Part shown: positions 46,378 to 58,332 of the stretch, in pieces
How the letters are laid out: every line of letters starts with the position of its first letter
Position numbering within the stretch: position 1 is the first letter of the stretch
NCBI RefSeq assembly: GCF_005239225.2
Contig: NC_133289.1
Coordinates: 4,781,501 to 4,845,500, forward strand
Reading direction: 5' to 3'
Length of the DNA: 64,000 nt
From: Populus alba
Lineage: Eukaryota; Streptophyta; Magnoliopsida; Malpighiales; Salicaceae
The notes under the pieces: model-generated
What the model was told of the DNA's origin: nothing
Seen by the model: the letters and a program-made list of their open reading frames with translations, nothing else
Database searches by the model: none
Position numbers and translations under genes: made by a program

Positions 46378-47818
46378 TGATTAGTACTTAAAAGTGCATG
46401 TTTATAAAGGGTTTATATCATCATTTTGCACTTGAAGTATCAGTAACTCCTTAACTAAAGCATGTTTTATAATAACAAGTCTAATATTATAAATTACCCT
46501 AATATATGGTAAATGTTCATCTTAAATGCAGGCATATCACATAAATCAAAGGATTGATTGATGAATTCAACTACTGAAATTTTGAAGATAAAGAAGGGTG
46601 AAGCTTAGAAAAGAGACGTTGGTGCAGTCCAAACTGGAATATTGTTCGGTAATTGGATCATATCTCGAGTTCTAGATATCCACATGATCTGAAATTTTTA
46701 CAGAGATTTGATAAGACATAGGCCTACAACTTTCATTTGGACATCAAGATCTAAGAAGGCCGTTTTCAAGTCCAAATTATAGCAACAACGGAGAAGTCTG
46801 AATCTGTCCTGCAGCCCAAACACTGTTCAGTGTTTGGCCCATATCTGAAGTTCTAGAAGTCCAAATCACCTCCACTTTTTTTTCCTGGAAAGCTGAGTCA
46901 ATTTCCTACAACTTGCATGCTTTCAAGTGGACCCAGTTCTGATGCTAACATTTTCGTTTTATTTAGACAAGATGATAAGGATTTTCACTAAGTCAAAAGT
47001 TGGCCACCCACTCAACAATGAGTCATCAAAGCAATAATTCTGAATTTTGGCCTATAAAAGGAGGCATTTGCCATGTATTTAGGGGTTTGGTTGTTTAGAT
47101 CAAGTTCATGCTCTTTATTTTCTCTCTTTATATTTTTGTAATTCTTAAGTTTTGCTTTCATTAATTTCTTGTTTATGCTTTTCATTTCCTTTCCTTTCCT
47201 TAGTTAACTTGTATTTTATTTATGTTCTTGTTTTGTTTATTTATGTTTCTTTTCTTCATTATGTTTGGCTAAGTTTATTATGTCAAGGTGAAAAGGTTAC
47301 ACTAATGGTGTAAGAACAAGTATGGTATAAACTCAATATGAACCTTAATGTTTAATATTAACATGTCTTATCTTTTTATCTTACTAATTCTTAATACCTT
47401 GCTTGTTAAATGGTTAATCTAAATTTGTGTTGTATAATACTTGGTACAACAAATGCTTGGCACTCTCATAGCCTAACCGTATGGTATTACCTACACCTGG
47501 GCTATGAAAGGTACGTGATTTGTTGTTAACATCAATTAACATCATGAATTCCTGATAATATTTAAAATTTTGGTGTTATGTAAATGAGATAATTAATATG
47601 ATCATGTTAATAATTTATAATGAGCTATTAATGACAAATCATCCGAATGGAACCTCCTTCGTGTGTGGTTTCCAAATTGAGTAATAAGAGTTTATACTAT
47701 ACTTGTTTGAAATACCATTGGTGGATCCTCTAACCTTGACATTTATTTTTATCATTGTTTTAATCCTACATTAATCTTCCATCTCAAAGTTCTCATTAAT
47801 TTCTTCCTCCTCTTTTTT

Positions 47819-47855
47819 TTATTGTTATTATTATTATTACTACTAATATTATTAC

Positions 47856-47900
<45 letters not shown>
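47819..47900. repeat. (ATT)n microsatellite
   Basis: Imperfect then perfect ATT repeats inside the solo LTR. The minus strand reads poly-Asn by chance. Confidence 0.9.
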
Positions 47901-47901
<1 letters not shown>

Positions 47902-48112
47902 TACATTCTTGTTATATTTTATGTATGTTAAGTATGCTCTGTGTTTGATCAAGGATCCTGACATTGTTGGTCTTGCCTTGTTCATCCGCATCATAAATCT
48001 GTTTATATTATATAATATATCTCTTTGATCTTTCCATAAACTCAGTATATAAGCTGGAAACCTGTGACCCGATCTTTTAGATCATTCTCAGGTATAACAA
48101 CGCCACGTACTG

Positions 48113-48114
<2 letters not shown>

Positions 48115-48172
<58 letters not shown>

Positions 48173-48222
48173 GTTGTTGTTGTTGTTGTTGTTATTGTTG
48201 CTATTATTGTTATTGTTGTGTT
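48115..48222. repeat. (ATT)n then (GTT)n microsatellite
   Basis: A pure ATT run followed by GTT-type repeats inside the solo LTR. Confidence 0.9.
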
Positions 48223-48343
48223 GTTATTTATAATTTATACAATTAACCTCTCTGTGGTTCGACGCCGGTCTTGCCGGGTTATTTATTACTTCGACACTCC
48301 TGCACTTGGGAGAATACATCAATCTTTTGGTCGTGTCAATGAC

Positions 48344-49115
48344 CAAACTGATGATCTATCTGATAGTAGTCGCTAGCTTGAGAATAACCATTTCATTCCA
48401 AGTTTAAGCCCTCTTTATTCTTAGGCCACCCTTTTTAAAGGATATCAAACATAGATCGGAGCCACCTTAGTCCTTGAGTGGGAGATAGAGTAGCTTTTAT
48501 ATAAAAAAAAAAAAAAAGGCAACCAAGATATCCTTAATCCTCTTAATAATAGAGCAAGAGAGAATAAACATGAAGGACCAATAAACCTGAATGGAGAAGA
48601 GAAATGATTTGATTAGTTGAAGACACCCAATATAAGTAAAAAAAAATTGAGGTCCACAGCTTAATCTTGGAGAGAATCCACTCTACTAAAGGCTTATAAT
48701 CAGAGTGAGTTAGTTTAATAGATATTAATAGAACAACCAGGTATCTTATTGGCAAAGAACCTAACATGAAACCCAAAAGATCTTGTAAAGAGGTCCCAAG
48801 CTCATCATTAACTCCTGATAAAAAGATTGGGCTCTTCTTTGGATTTATAACAAGACCAAACAACCCTGCAAAATCATCCAAAGCCTTCCTCACAATCTTG
48901 ACTGAGTTCTATTTGCTTGACAATAGATGATAAGGTCATTAATAAAGCACAAGTGAGTAATGATATTCTGTTGGCACTGCCAGTGATAATGAAACCTCGA
49001 GTTCTATGATGCCTATTTAAAAATACCTCTTAAATTCTCCATAGTCAGGATAAACAAATAAAGGGATAAAGGATCACCCTATTGAAGAACCTTGGAAGAT
49101 AGGAAGAAACCATGA
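48344..49115 (-). pseudogene. L1-type LINE ORF2 relic, copy 2, left part
   Basis: The minus strand at 48893-48543 reads LDDFAGLFGLVINPKKSPIF and GSLPIRYLVVLLISIKLTHS, the palm/thumb region of plant L1 RT. The FADD box reads FINDL. Stops are present. It is a sister of 32588-33395. Confidence 0.8.
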
Positions 49116-50395
49116 CTCTCTTCATTAAAAAAAAAACTATTCTTGTATGAAAACAATTCCAACAACAAAATTGAACAGAAAAATTCAACAAAAAATAAGA
49201 AAAAATATATAATGCAAAATAAACATAAAAAAAAAAAAAGAAAAAAGAAAAATCCTACTTTAATTTTGTTGTGAGTGAAGTTGAGCAGAGAAAAAAAAAC
49301 AAATTCACATAATATGTTCATTAAAAAAAAAAAAAAAACTGAGCAGAGAAAAAAAAGAAGAGAAGAGAATGACTTACCCGTTAGGGATAAAAGACAAATA
49401 AGAAAAAGAAAAAGAGAAGGAGTTAAGAATGAGAGAAAGAGAGAGATAAACGTTTTTGTTTTTTACAAAAGAGGAAGAGATAAGAAGAAGAAATGCTTGT
49501 CTTTTATGAAATTAGAGAATCTGGTCTTTATTTGGTTTTTTTTAATGGAAGGTTTTATTGATGGATAATTAAATATTAATATTTTTAACATTTTTCTTGG
49601 TATTTTTGTCTGCAACATGTAATTGAAAATTTTCAAAGCCCTTGAAATATCACCGATGACTTTTTAGTCTATTAGTAATTATGTCTACAATAAACAATAA
49701 TTAATAGTGTAATTGAGAAATAAACAACTCTAAAGCTCTCCAGAAAATATTGATGGACTTAATCTGTTGGTGATTCCATATGTAATAAATATAATGAATA
49801 GTATCATTGAGAAATGAATAATTTCAAACCTCTATGAAATAAACCAACATACTTAATCTTTCAGTATATTTATTGGTATTTTATAGTATATCAGTAATGC
49901 CATCTGTATAAAACAATATATGTGGCCATATTGTATCTATATTCTTTATCTATCCATCATGCAAATATTTAAAAATACAACAACGCACACAATATAAATT
50001 ACCAGTTCCATGTAAAATAAAAAAATTACAAAAAATAAATGTGTTTCTCATCATGTAATAATAAATGCATGTCATTGTCATTACACTAAAAATAATTTCA
50101 TTACACATTCATGTGTTGTGCAAATTAATCAGAATTGTCTTTTTCAATTTCATATTTGTCATCATCATCTCCATCATAATTTTCTATATTGGTTCTGTAT
50201 GTTCGTCGGTTCTCAAAGCATTATTTAATTTCTCAAGGTTAACATCAACATCAATAAAAATATTCTCGGTAATGTGAAAATTTAAATTTTATTCTAAATC
50301 AGGAGACAAAACATCTCAATATCAATAAATTATTTGATCAAATTAAAAAAATATTATCTTTCACAGTAACTAAGATGTTCTATTTCAATTTTTCA
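49116..50395. other. Intergenic, end of duplication copy 2
   Basis: Matches 33396-34036 joined to 44119-44700. A-rich and purine-rich tracts. The 49275-49568 frame is a low-complexity Lys/Arg artefact. No gene seen. Confidence 0.6.
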
Positions 50396-51146
50396 TCCGC
50401 ATATGAGAAGTCACATGATTAAAGGTTGTTTTCACGGTTGACTTGACTTTGGTAGGGTCATTGATTTTCACTTGTCTTTTAAGTTTTGTGACTTCAATAA
50501 TTATTTGTGATTTCCTCCGTCTAGATTTCGACTCTTTCTATTAGTTTAGTCGATAAAAATAAACCCTCCAAATTCTTAATTTTTGTCTTGTTAAACTGCA
50601 TTATCAACCTTGAATATGCATAAATCATTGTATAAATTTCTAAACTAGGCATGGTGTATTTACGGTGCCACTACCTTTTCTTTTGTTTGAGAAATAACCC
50701 TTAATTATTTCTAGTTCTTATAAGTAATTTAAGAAAGTTATTTTATGATCTAATAAAAAAAATAAAATTAGTAATACAAGATTAAATCTCGATATTCCGA
50801 TATTTTTTTATTGTCATTCCAAGGCAAAGTGAAAAGTAAAAGGAACGTAACAGAGGGGGGCGAGACCCCTGTGTTACCGACCATTGAATTGATGATCTTT
50901 CTGCTGGCACCATGCATGATGTAATGCTAAAACTTGGGAATTTCCTCGAAGCATCAATGGGACAATAAGCCAAATAAAGAAGAATCTATTATGCGTGGAA
51001 AATCATGTGATGACGACGACCAATTCCATCCAAACCACATGGTCGATAGCGTGGAATTGAATTACAGTGCCTTAATAAGGGCTCTTCCTAATATGAACGC
51101 GCAACGTCGCTGGTTGTAGGGTACAGTACTGCGCTCTCCTCCTATA
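50396..51146. repeat. Copy of the window's left-edge block
   Basis: Matches 7-719, including the left outer arm of the exon-1 foldback. It stops within the TATA-like promoter motif (ctcctcctata), where it joins the broken end of gene B. A short internal insertion or variant lies at about 51060-51098. Confidence 0.8.
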
Positions 51147-53674
51147 ATTGCGTGGGTATACTGCCATCAAGATTATTATAACCCCAGAGAAGAAAGCTCA
51201 GTTGGGAAAACTCACCAATCGATTTTGGAATGCTACCAGTCAAATGATTATGGCTAAGATCCAACGTTATTAGATCAAAGGATTTCTGAAATGCATGTTC
51301 TAAGGATCCTTGTAGCATATTTCATGACAGATAAACATGCATAAGGTCTGAAGAGTTAAAGAAAGATGGTAAGGTTCCAGAGATGTTGTTATTTGAGAGG
51401 TCCAAAACTTGAAGATACAACAGAAAGTCAAATGAAGAGGGAACGCGACCACTGAAATGGTTATAAGACATGGATAAAAATGTTAAACTTGGAAAATATG
51501 ATACTATTTCTCTAGGAATGTGGCTTTCGAAGTTATTGTTAGAAATATCTAATTCAGACAAATTCTGATGAGGATGAATTGGCAATTGAAAAGTCCCTGA
51601 AAGAGAATTGTTGACCAAATGGAGTTCATATAGGTTTGTGTTGTTCTCTAACAACCAAATAGGAAACCCTCCCCTCAATTTCAGGTTAGAAAAATCAATG
51701 TCTTGGAGGCTGTATTGATGGAGGAGGAATTTGGGAAAGGAAAATGCTCCACCATATCCATTGCCAGATAAATACAGATGCTCTAATTGGAACTTTGGGG
51801 CCAAATTATGCTCCTCTAATTCTTCAACATATATTTGGTTATTGCTACCAACGAAATACTTGAGTTGTGAATGGTTGAGAAATGAGCTCAATGAGATGGG
51901 GATCTGAAAGTGGTTGTCTGAAAGTGATAAATCTCGGATAGATATGAGACTTGTAAGAGGAGAGAAGGAAATGTCTCCAATAAAGTTATTGGAAGACAAA
52001 TATAATCCTTGAAGGGATGTCAAATTTTCCAAACACCAAGGCAAAGCACCACTGAGATCATTCCCGCTGATATCTAGATTTTGGAGATGCTTTAATTGAA
52101 ATAGGCCTGAGAATTTTTTGATTCATAAAAATTTTAGTCAGAGAAGAAGCAGAACACCTAAGGAGGGGAAAGGTGGTCAGACTTACCTTGGGCTTTAGGG
52201 ATGGAGCCATTGAGTCGACAGCCATTCAATCTTAAACTCTTTAGAGTAGTAATCTTTCTGACTGTTTGCAGAAAGCTATTATCGACAGTGGACAAACTCA
52301 AATCCAACTCTTCTAAATTCTTGAGAGAAGCCAGAGAAGCCAAGTCTACAATAATCAAACCCACAAGAAATTATTCTTGGTATTCAAGAGCCGGATAATG
52401 ATAAGGAAACAAGATGATGAAACCAACAAGAAGCTCCATTATAATGTCCCCGCTACAATCAATTAAATTCCTATAACTAGGAAAATATGATTTAAAGCAC
52501 GTTTACAAAGAAAAAGAGAACAATTAACAGATATTCAGGATCACTTTTAGGCATCAATACCACAAATTACCTTTATCTAATGTTGTTCCGAAACTTCCTT
52601 CAAGATTATTCTTAGCCAAAGAAAGGGTCCTGAAGTATGGGAATTTCATCAACGATTCCAGCAATGTAAATGGAAGAGCTCTTCCATTTGAGGTGCTATT
52701 AGATAATGAAATGAAGCTTACATTTCCAAAACCTCTAGTATCTGCAGGGGACAGCAGAAGTAAAACAAGTTTTAAAACCTTTTGAGCTTTTATTCTAGAG
52801 CAAAATCATCCTCGAAAATACAATTCAATTAATGAGATTTTAGGTTGATCAAGAGGTAAAGCTACCATCAATCAGTGTGGAAAGCAATCAATACCTTCGG
52901 ATAACACAAATTTGTCAATCTCGTTTCCCGCTAGGTTCACTCTCTCTAAGTTGATCAAAGCATCTAGCTCTAGGTTGTCGAAAAACAAAAATTTAAGATT
53001 ACGTCACAGCAAAAATCACAGATTGGTTTTTAGGAATCGAAAAAGGTGAGGTTACCAGTCACATTGAACGATCCTTTGAGTTGGTTGTACGCTATATCCA
53101 GGGATTTGAGAGATGAAAGCCCACCAAGGGATGAAAGGACGCTGTTGTCGAATTTGTTTTCGCCTAAATCGAGAAACACCAAGCTGTCAAGTCCGGATAG
53201 TCTTTCAAAACCTGCATGGGCATTTCAATCAGTAGCTTGAAAAATATAGAATCTATTTTTTTTTTCCTGTTGAAATTGCAGTATCACGCAAACAAGAGAT
53301 AAACCTTCATTCTCAACACAGCCAACTATAAAATTTCCCCTTAAATCAAGATGTTGCAGTTCTTGGAAGGGACGAAACAAAGAGACATTTAGGTACAAAT
53401 CTCCCAATCCCTCTTCCCTTTTGCCTGGAAGATAAAGTTCGACAACTCGTCCTGTAGTGAAATTGTAGTCAACGCCTTCCCAAGAACAACAGTCGGCTAC
53501 TTTTCCCCAAGGTTGAAGGAATGTGCCGCTTGAGTAATTAAAGGAGCTATGAATCCGCAAGAGAGCACTTCTCTCTTCGTCTAAACAGCCGTGACATGAC
53601 CACCAGCTTTGTGACAAAACCATAGCATAAATCATCAGTGTCCCTGCTAAAGAAGAGAACCTGTTTAAACCCAT
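51147..53674 (-). pseudogene. LRR-RLP gene B, truncated and disabled paralogue of gene A
   Basis: Start ATG 53674. Exons by alignment to A: 53674-53305, 53211-53056 (chimeric), 52969-52895, 52741-52571, 52345-52187, 52106 to the break at 51147. Signal peptide, [10 protein letters not shown] and the LRRs are well preserved, but several lesions are visible. A conserved LRRNT cysteine is Tyr (GVDYNF against GVDCNF). Exon 2 is fused to the 3' half of exon 4 and exon 3 is lost. A TGA at 51324-51322 replaces the CGA (Arg) of gene A. Sequence beyond 51147 (last LRRs, island, transmembrane helix, tail) is replaced by unrelated DNA. Exon 7 carries an in-frame 9-bp duplication. All splice sites seen are intact, so it could still yield a secreted, truncated LRR protein of about 550 residues; that is inference. 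Confidence 0.9.
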
Positions 53675-53870
53675 TTGGACTCCTCGATGAAATTATGTAT
53701 CGAAAAGCAACGGTCAGAGGCTCTTTATAAATAAGATCGTTGGAATGCAATTTGCAATATCACAATCAAATGTCATAATTTTCCACCGGCCATAGACAAA
53801 GTCCTCTCTTTCGGCTTATTTTCCAAATTCATATTCTTGGTGGAAAGTGCTAGCTTGATTATTTTTATAT
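53675..53870 (-). promoter_or_regulatory. Duplicated RLP promoter region of gene B
   Basis: About 95% similar to 24531-24680 and 28090-28230. TATA motif TTATTTATAA at 53724-53733. Unlike the coding part it shows no obvious damage, so the pseudogene may be transcribed. Confidence 0.55.
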
Positions 53871-55080
53871 TTTAAAAGTATTTTTAAAAACATTTAATTT
53901 TTTTTAAATTTTTTTATTTATTTAAAATTAATATGTTTTTAATGTTTTTAAATTATTTTGATGTGCTGATATCAAAAATAATTTAAAAAAAATAAAAAAA
54001 CATTATTATTATATATTTTGACACAAAAAATTAATTAAAAAACATCTATAATTACACTATCAAACAATAAGTGTTTGTAGAAAATGACATAACGCGTACA
54101 CAACTAAAATTCAAAGAGAAATAGACAAATGAATGCTTTCAGTAACGAGTGCAACCTTCCTAGTCAAAAAAGATAAACTTTTTTTGTTTTCTACAATAAT
54201 AGAGACATAGACAAACGAAATGGTCTTTCCATGCAATGTCTTCCCTACGGCAAAGATAGTGCGCCATCGATATTAGTCTTCATGGAGCCTGCTTATTTTT
54301 ATATTTTAAAAGTATTTTTAAAAAAGATTAAATTTTTTTAATTTATTTTAAATTAATATGTTTTTAATGTTTTCAAATCACTTTAATGTGTTAATATTAA
54401 AAATAATTTTAAAAAAATAAAAAATCATTTTTAATATATATTTTGACGAAATTTTTTTTTTAAAAAACAACTATAATTATAATATTAAACAAGCTCGTGT
54501 TTGTAGAAAATGACATAACGCGTAACGTAACTAAAATTCAAAGAGAAATTGACAAATGAATGCTTTCAGTAACGAGTGTAACCTCTCCGATAAAAAAAGA
54601 TAAACTTTTTTTTGTTTTCTACAATAATAGAGACATAAAACAAATGAAATGGTCTTTCCATGCAATGTCTTCCCTACGGTAAAGATAGTGCGCCATCGAT
54701 ATCAGTCTCGTTATAGCCTGTTTATTTTTATGTTTTAAAAATATTTTAAAAAAAAATTAAATTTTTTTAATTTTTTTATTTACTTTAAATTAATATATTT
54801 TTAATATTTTTTATGTTGATATCAAAAATAATTTTAAAAAAATAAAAAAATATTATTAATAAATATTTTAATATAAAAAATTATTTAAAAAATAATGATA
54901 ATCATACAATCAAACAAGTTCGGGTTTAAAGAAAATGACATAACGTGTTTACAACTAAAATTCAGAAATAGACAAATGAATACTTTCAGTAATGATTGCA
55001 ACCTCTCTAATAAAAAAAAATAAACTTTTTTTGTTTTCTACAATAATAGAGAAATAGACAAATGAAATGGTCATCGCATG
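53860..55080. repeat. Three tandem ~400-bp AT-rich units
   Basis: Units begin near 53860, 54290 and 54715. Each contains the aattaatatgtttttaatgt motif, an A/T-rich middle, ataacgcgta-caac and the phrase tgaatgctttcagtaa. Gene A has one such unit (24790-25150). No coding potential. Confidence 0.75.
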
Positions 55081-55273
55081 CAAGTCAGTGTAAGTCAGTC
55101 TTGAGATTCCTTGTCAAATTAAGCCACGTAAGTCATCTCAACCACACATAAACAAGTTGCTATTTTAACTTTAATTTAATAATAAATAATAAATATGATG
55201 GGTACAAAGGGGAGAATATACATGATAAACTTTAACAGTGCCATCAGTGTCAGTCTTGTTAATGGTAGTAGAA
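55081..55273. repeat. Low-copy flank, includes an empty LTR site
   Basis: Matches 25190-25319 joined directly to 27230-27260. The single GGTAC at 55201-55205 is the uninterrupted target of the solo LTR at 25325. Confidence 0.75.
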
Positions 55274-55350
55274 AATTCAAAGAGTCTAGCTACAAGTGAA
55301 ATCCTTTGCTTTGTGGACCACCACTCCCCAAAAGCTGCAGTGAAGATTTT
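55274..55350 (+). pseudogene. RLP C-terminal fragment, second copy
   Basis: Reads SSYK, stop (TGA 55297-55299), [15 protein letters not shown]. Same fragment and flanks as 28424-28500, with an added nonsense change. Confidence 0.8.
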
Positions 55351-55650
55351 TACAAGAGGAATGTTGAAAATATTCCCAAAAAAATCGAATAAAAAATTGA
55401 AAACTAATGAAATATTTGAAAAACCAGCATCTTGCCACTTATTTCATTGGCTTGGTCATAGGTTTTACAAAATGGTTTTTCACTTTTCTTTTTTTAATAT
55501 ATCTTTCAAAGTTCGTTCTCAAATCTTCTATAGGGTTCTTAATGTTTTTATTTATGACATTCAAAATATTTCTTTTAAAAAAATTAAAATAATATAGTTT
55601 CATTTTTTTTTAAAAGACTGTCTAATCATTTAGGTTTCACTAATCGTTTC

Positions 55651-55694
<44 letters not shown>

Positions 55695-56965
55695 ATCAAC
55701 GTTCAGTCTGAAATAGGTATTAAAATAATATGATGTTGAGCCAAATTGAATTTAATAATAATAATAATAATAATATAATCAGCTAGTTAATATTGTATTT
55801 TAATATAAAATGCATGTTTGATATTATGATGTAAATGTTTTTTACTTAAAAATATATTAAAATATTTTTTAAATTTTTTATATTTTCAATATTAACTTAT
55901 CAAATAATAAAAAACAATAAAAAATAAAATAATATGATCTTGAGTCAAATTGAATTTAATTATAATGGTATAATTAGTTAATTAATATTTTATTTTAATA
56001 TAAAATAAATGTATGATATTATGGTGTAAATATTTTTTAAAATTTTTAACATTAACTTATCAAATAATAAAGAAGCAATAAATTTTTTTCAATTTAACAA
56101 GAATGCAACTCTGTCCTTGCAGCGAAGCTCTGCTTTATATATATATATATATATATATACACGGTTTCTACCGAGCAAAGTTGCATCAGAACGAGTCATT
56201 TCTTTTCATTTATGCTTTGTAGATTAGTTTCTTTACTAGTCATGTAATCCCATTATATTAGTGTTAGATTTGTTATTGGACGGTTTGAAACATTAGTTTA
56301 AAAAAGCATTGACTGTGGCTATTAAGAGCATGGAGCATGTGTGTTTTTTGCATTTTAAAAATGTTTTTTTAAATATATATTTTTATTTTTATTTTTTGGA
56401 TTCAAGTTATTTTTTTTTAAAATTTAAATTTTTTTGATGTATTAATATTAAAAATAAATTTAAAAAATATATATTATTTTAATATATTTTTAAATAAAAA
56501 ACAAGATAATAATACTCTAAAACTTACAGATTTGGGATTTGAAATTAGCAGGTTATATATTAAAATATATATTATTTTAATATATTTTTAAATTTTAAAT
56601 TTTTTTTGATGTAATAATATTAAAAATAAATTTAAAAATATATATATATTTTTAATAATTTTTAGATAAAAAACAAGATAATAAAATACCATAGAAAGAG
56701 ATAAAAGAGATGTGGGATTTGAAATTAGCAGGTTACGTATCATGAACTTTTATGAGGCCATAGAAAGAGATGAAAAGACTTGCAAATGCGGTCGAAATAT
56801 GGAGAGTTAAGATGATATTCATGGGCTTCCAAATGATTTGAGATGGCCCAGCCCAAGTATCCAAAGTAAAAGAAACAGACATTGCATGTCTCGGCCCAGC
56901 CCGAACTTCCAAAGGGAAAAAAAGAGAAGACATTGCATGTCTCGGCCCAACCCAATTGTCAAAGG
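55351..56965. other. AT-rich intergenic DNA
   Basis: 55351-55520 matches 28500-28650. The rest is AT-rich, with (AT)n tracts at about 55658-55690 and 56136-56159 and two copies of a segment ending gggatttgaaattagcaggt (about 56530 and 56710). 56840-56955 holds two near-copies of a cattgcatgtctcggcccag unit. No gene recognised. Confidence 0.6.
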
Positions 56966-57330
56966 AAAAGAAAAACAGAGAGACCAATATGCCAACACGC
57001 TATAATAATAGAACCCACAGGTTGATTGATGAAACCCTGACCCCAAGGTCTGGGAACCGCTGAAGAACACCTTGAAAAATCTTGCATTTTACTCCTACTC
57101 TTTACAAGAGACAGATGAACTGGTCATCGCGCGCGACGTGCTCCCTACGGTCGAGAATAATGCAGTGGCTGTCAGTGTTGTTAGTGGTTGTGGAAAATTA
57201 CACGCTATGACGAAGAAGAAGGTTGCTGCATTCATTCATCGCTTGACCTTGAGTCTGCTGAAAAAAAGATGGTTTAGATTTCCTCAGCTGACTTCGAGTC
57301 AAGGCGTAGAGCTTCAATCATAGATAAGAA
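56966..57330. repeat. Low-copy block shared with 2200-2460 and 29750-30030
   Basis: Third copy of the tgaagaacacctt / catcgcgcgcg unit. A short open frame (57072-57323) is conserved in part between copies, but substitutions and indels do not respect a frame. No known protein. Confidence 0.55.
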
Positions 57331-58240
57331 AAGGATGCTCCAGGATTGACTTTGCACATGGGGTTTGGGCCCTTCATAAGGAAACACCGGATCTCTTTGT
57401 TAATTTTTTTTTTATTGGAATGATTTTTTTACAACAAAATAATCTTTTATTAGCGGTATAGTTTATTAAATAAAAAGAAACAACAATCAAGGAAATATTC
57501 AGAAAAACAACATTTATCTTAACTAAAAAAGAAAAAAAAACATATTTTTAATCAAAATCTAATTTTTTTATTCAAACATTTTATTTTTATTTTGATGAAA
57601 TCATGTATATTTTTTTTTATTTTATGAGAAGCATTATTGTTGTAATTTTAAAATAAAAACACTATTATCTCTATTAAATTGTTTTATTCAATACGAACTT
57701 ATTAACATCAAAATTAATTTTTTTTTATGGCTAAAATATAGCTAATCAATCATTTCTTTTTATTTTTTTCAATGACTTTCTTTTTATTAAAAACAAATAA
57801 AGTTTACAAATGAAACAAGAAACATTCAAAACATAGAAAACAAATAATAAAAATTTCAAGGATAAAACTATAATATTCCATGTCCGATGAACAATAGAAA
57901 AAGCTGTTTTTTTTTTAAGTGTTAAAATCTTGTCCCTTTTGTTTCAATTTTTGTAGTTAATTGAACTATGTACAGTGCAGTTGAGGCACGCACCACAGTA
58001 AATGCAGCAGTAACAGGGCATATATCTAATTTCTCCTCTTTTTCTTAAAGAAAACGCGTGCCAAGTCTGAAACCAATAAATGAGAAGTCAAACAAAGTAG
58101 ATCTTATGCATACGTACTTGAAAGTAAAAATAAAAAATAAACAATAAAAAGAAAATCTGTTGAACATTACGCGGAGTGATTCTCGTTAATTTCTCTACAC
58201 CGTGGTCTTGTAAAAACGTAAGCTTTGCGCTATCCTATCC
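57331..58240. other. Intergenic, 5' flank of gene C
   Basis: AT-rich without recognised genes. The last 100 bp lead into the promoter of gene C. Confidence 0.55.
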
Positions 58241-58249
58241 TATAAGAGA
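58241..58249 (+). promoter_or_regulatory. TATA-like box of gene C
   Basis: TATAAGAGA about 90 bp upstream of the ATG at 58333. The context (cctataa.agaacctctgac) resembles gene A (agagcctctgaccg) and the relic at 710-720. Confidence 0.5.
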
Positions 58250-58332
58250 ACCTCTGACAGTTACTTTCTATGGCGACAGAGGTGTATTTTGTATTTTTTT
58301 TCTGAGAATTTACTAATAGCAAAGTTCTTCGA

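Larger units (their letters stand above)
46378..48338. mobile_element. 1.96-kb solo LTR (TSD ATGAC)
   Basis: Begins TGATTAGTACTT and ends GGTCGTGTCA, flanked by ATGAC at 46373-46377 and 48339-48343. The sister copy at 32583-32587 has the empty site. A TATA-like ggcctataaaaggagg lies at about 47050 (plus). No gag or pol motif. It carries two (ATT)n tracts. Confidence 0.85.
30912..50395. repeat. 3.7-kb tandem duplication, each copy interrupted by a retrotransposon
   Basis: Copy 1 is 30912-34036 joined to 44119-44700; copy 2 is 44701-46377 joined to 48344-50395. Both start at agtagatattccggctatg and run in the same order. Removing the inserted elements leaves about 3.7 kb each. Each copy retains the empty site for the element in the other: ATGAC at 32583-32587, AATAT at 49788-49792 opposite AGTAT. 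Confidence 0.85.

Noticed and set aside
47752..48246. Poly-Asn and poly-Tyr frames
   Set aside because: Pure translations of ATT-type microsatellites within a solo LTR.
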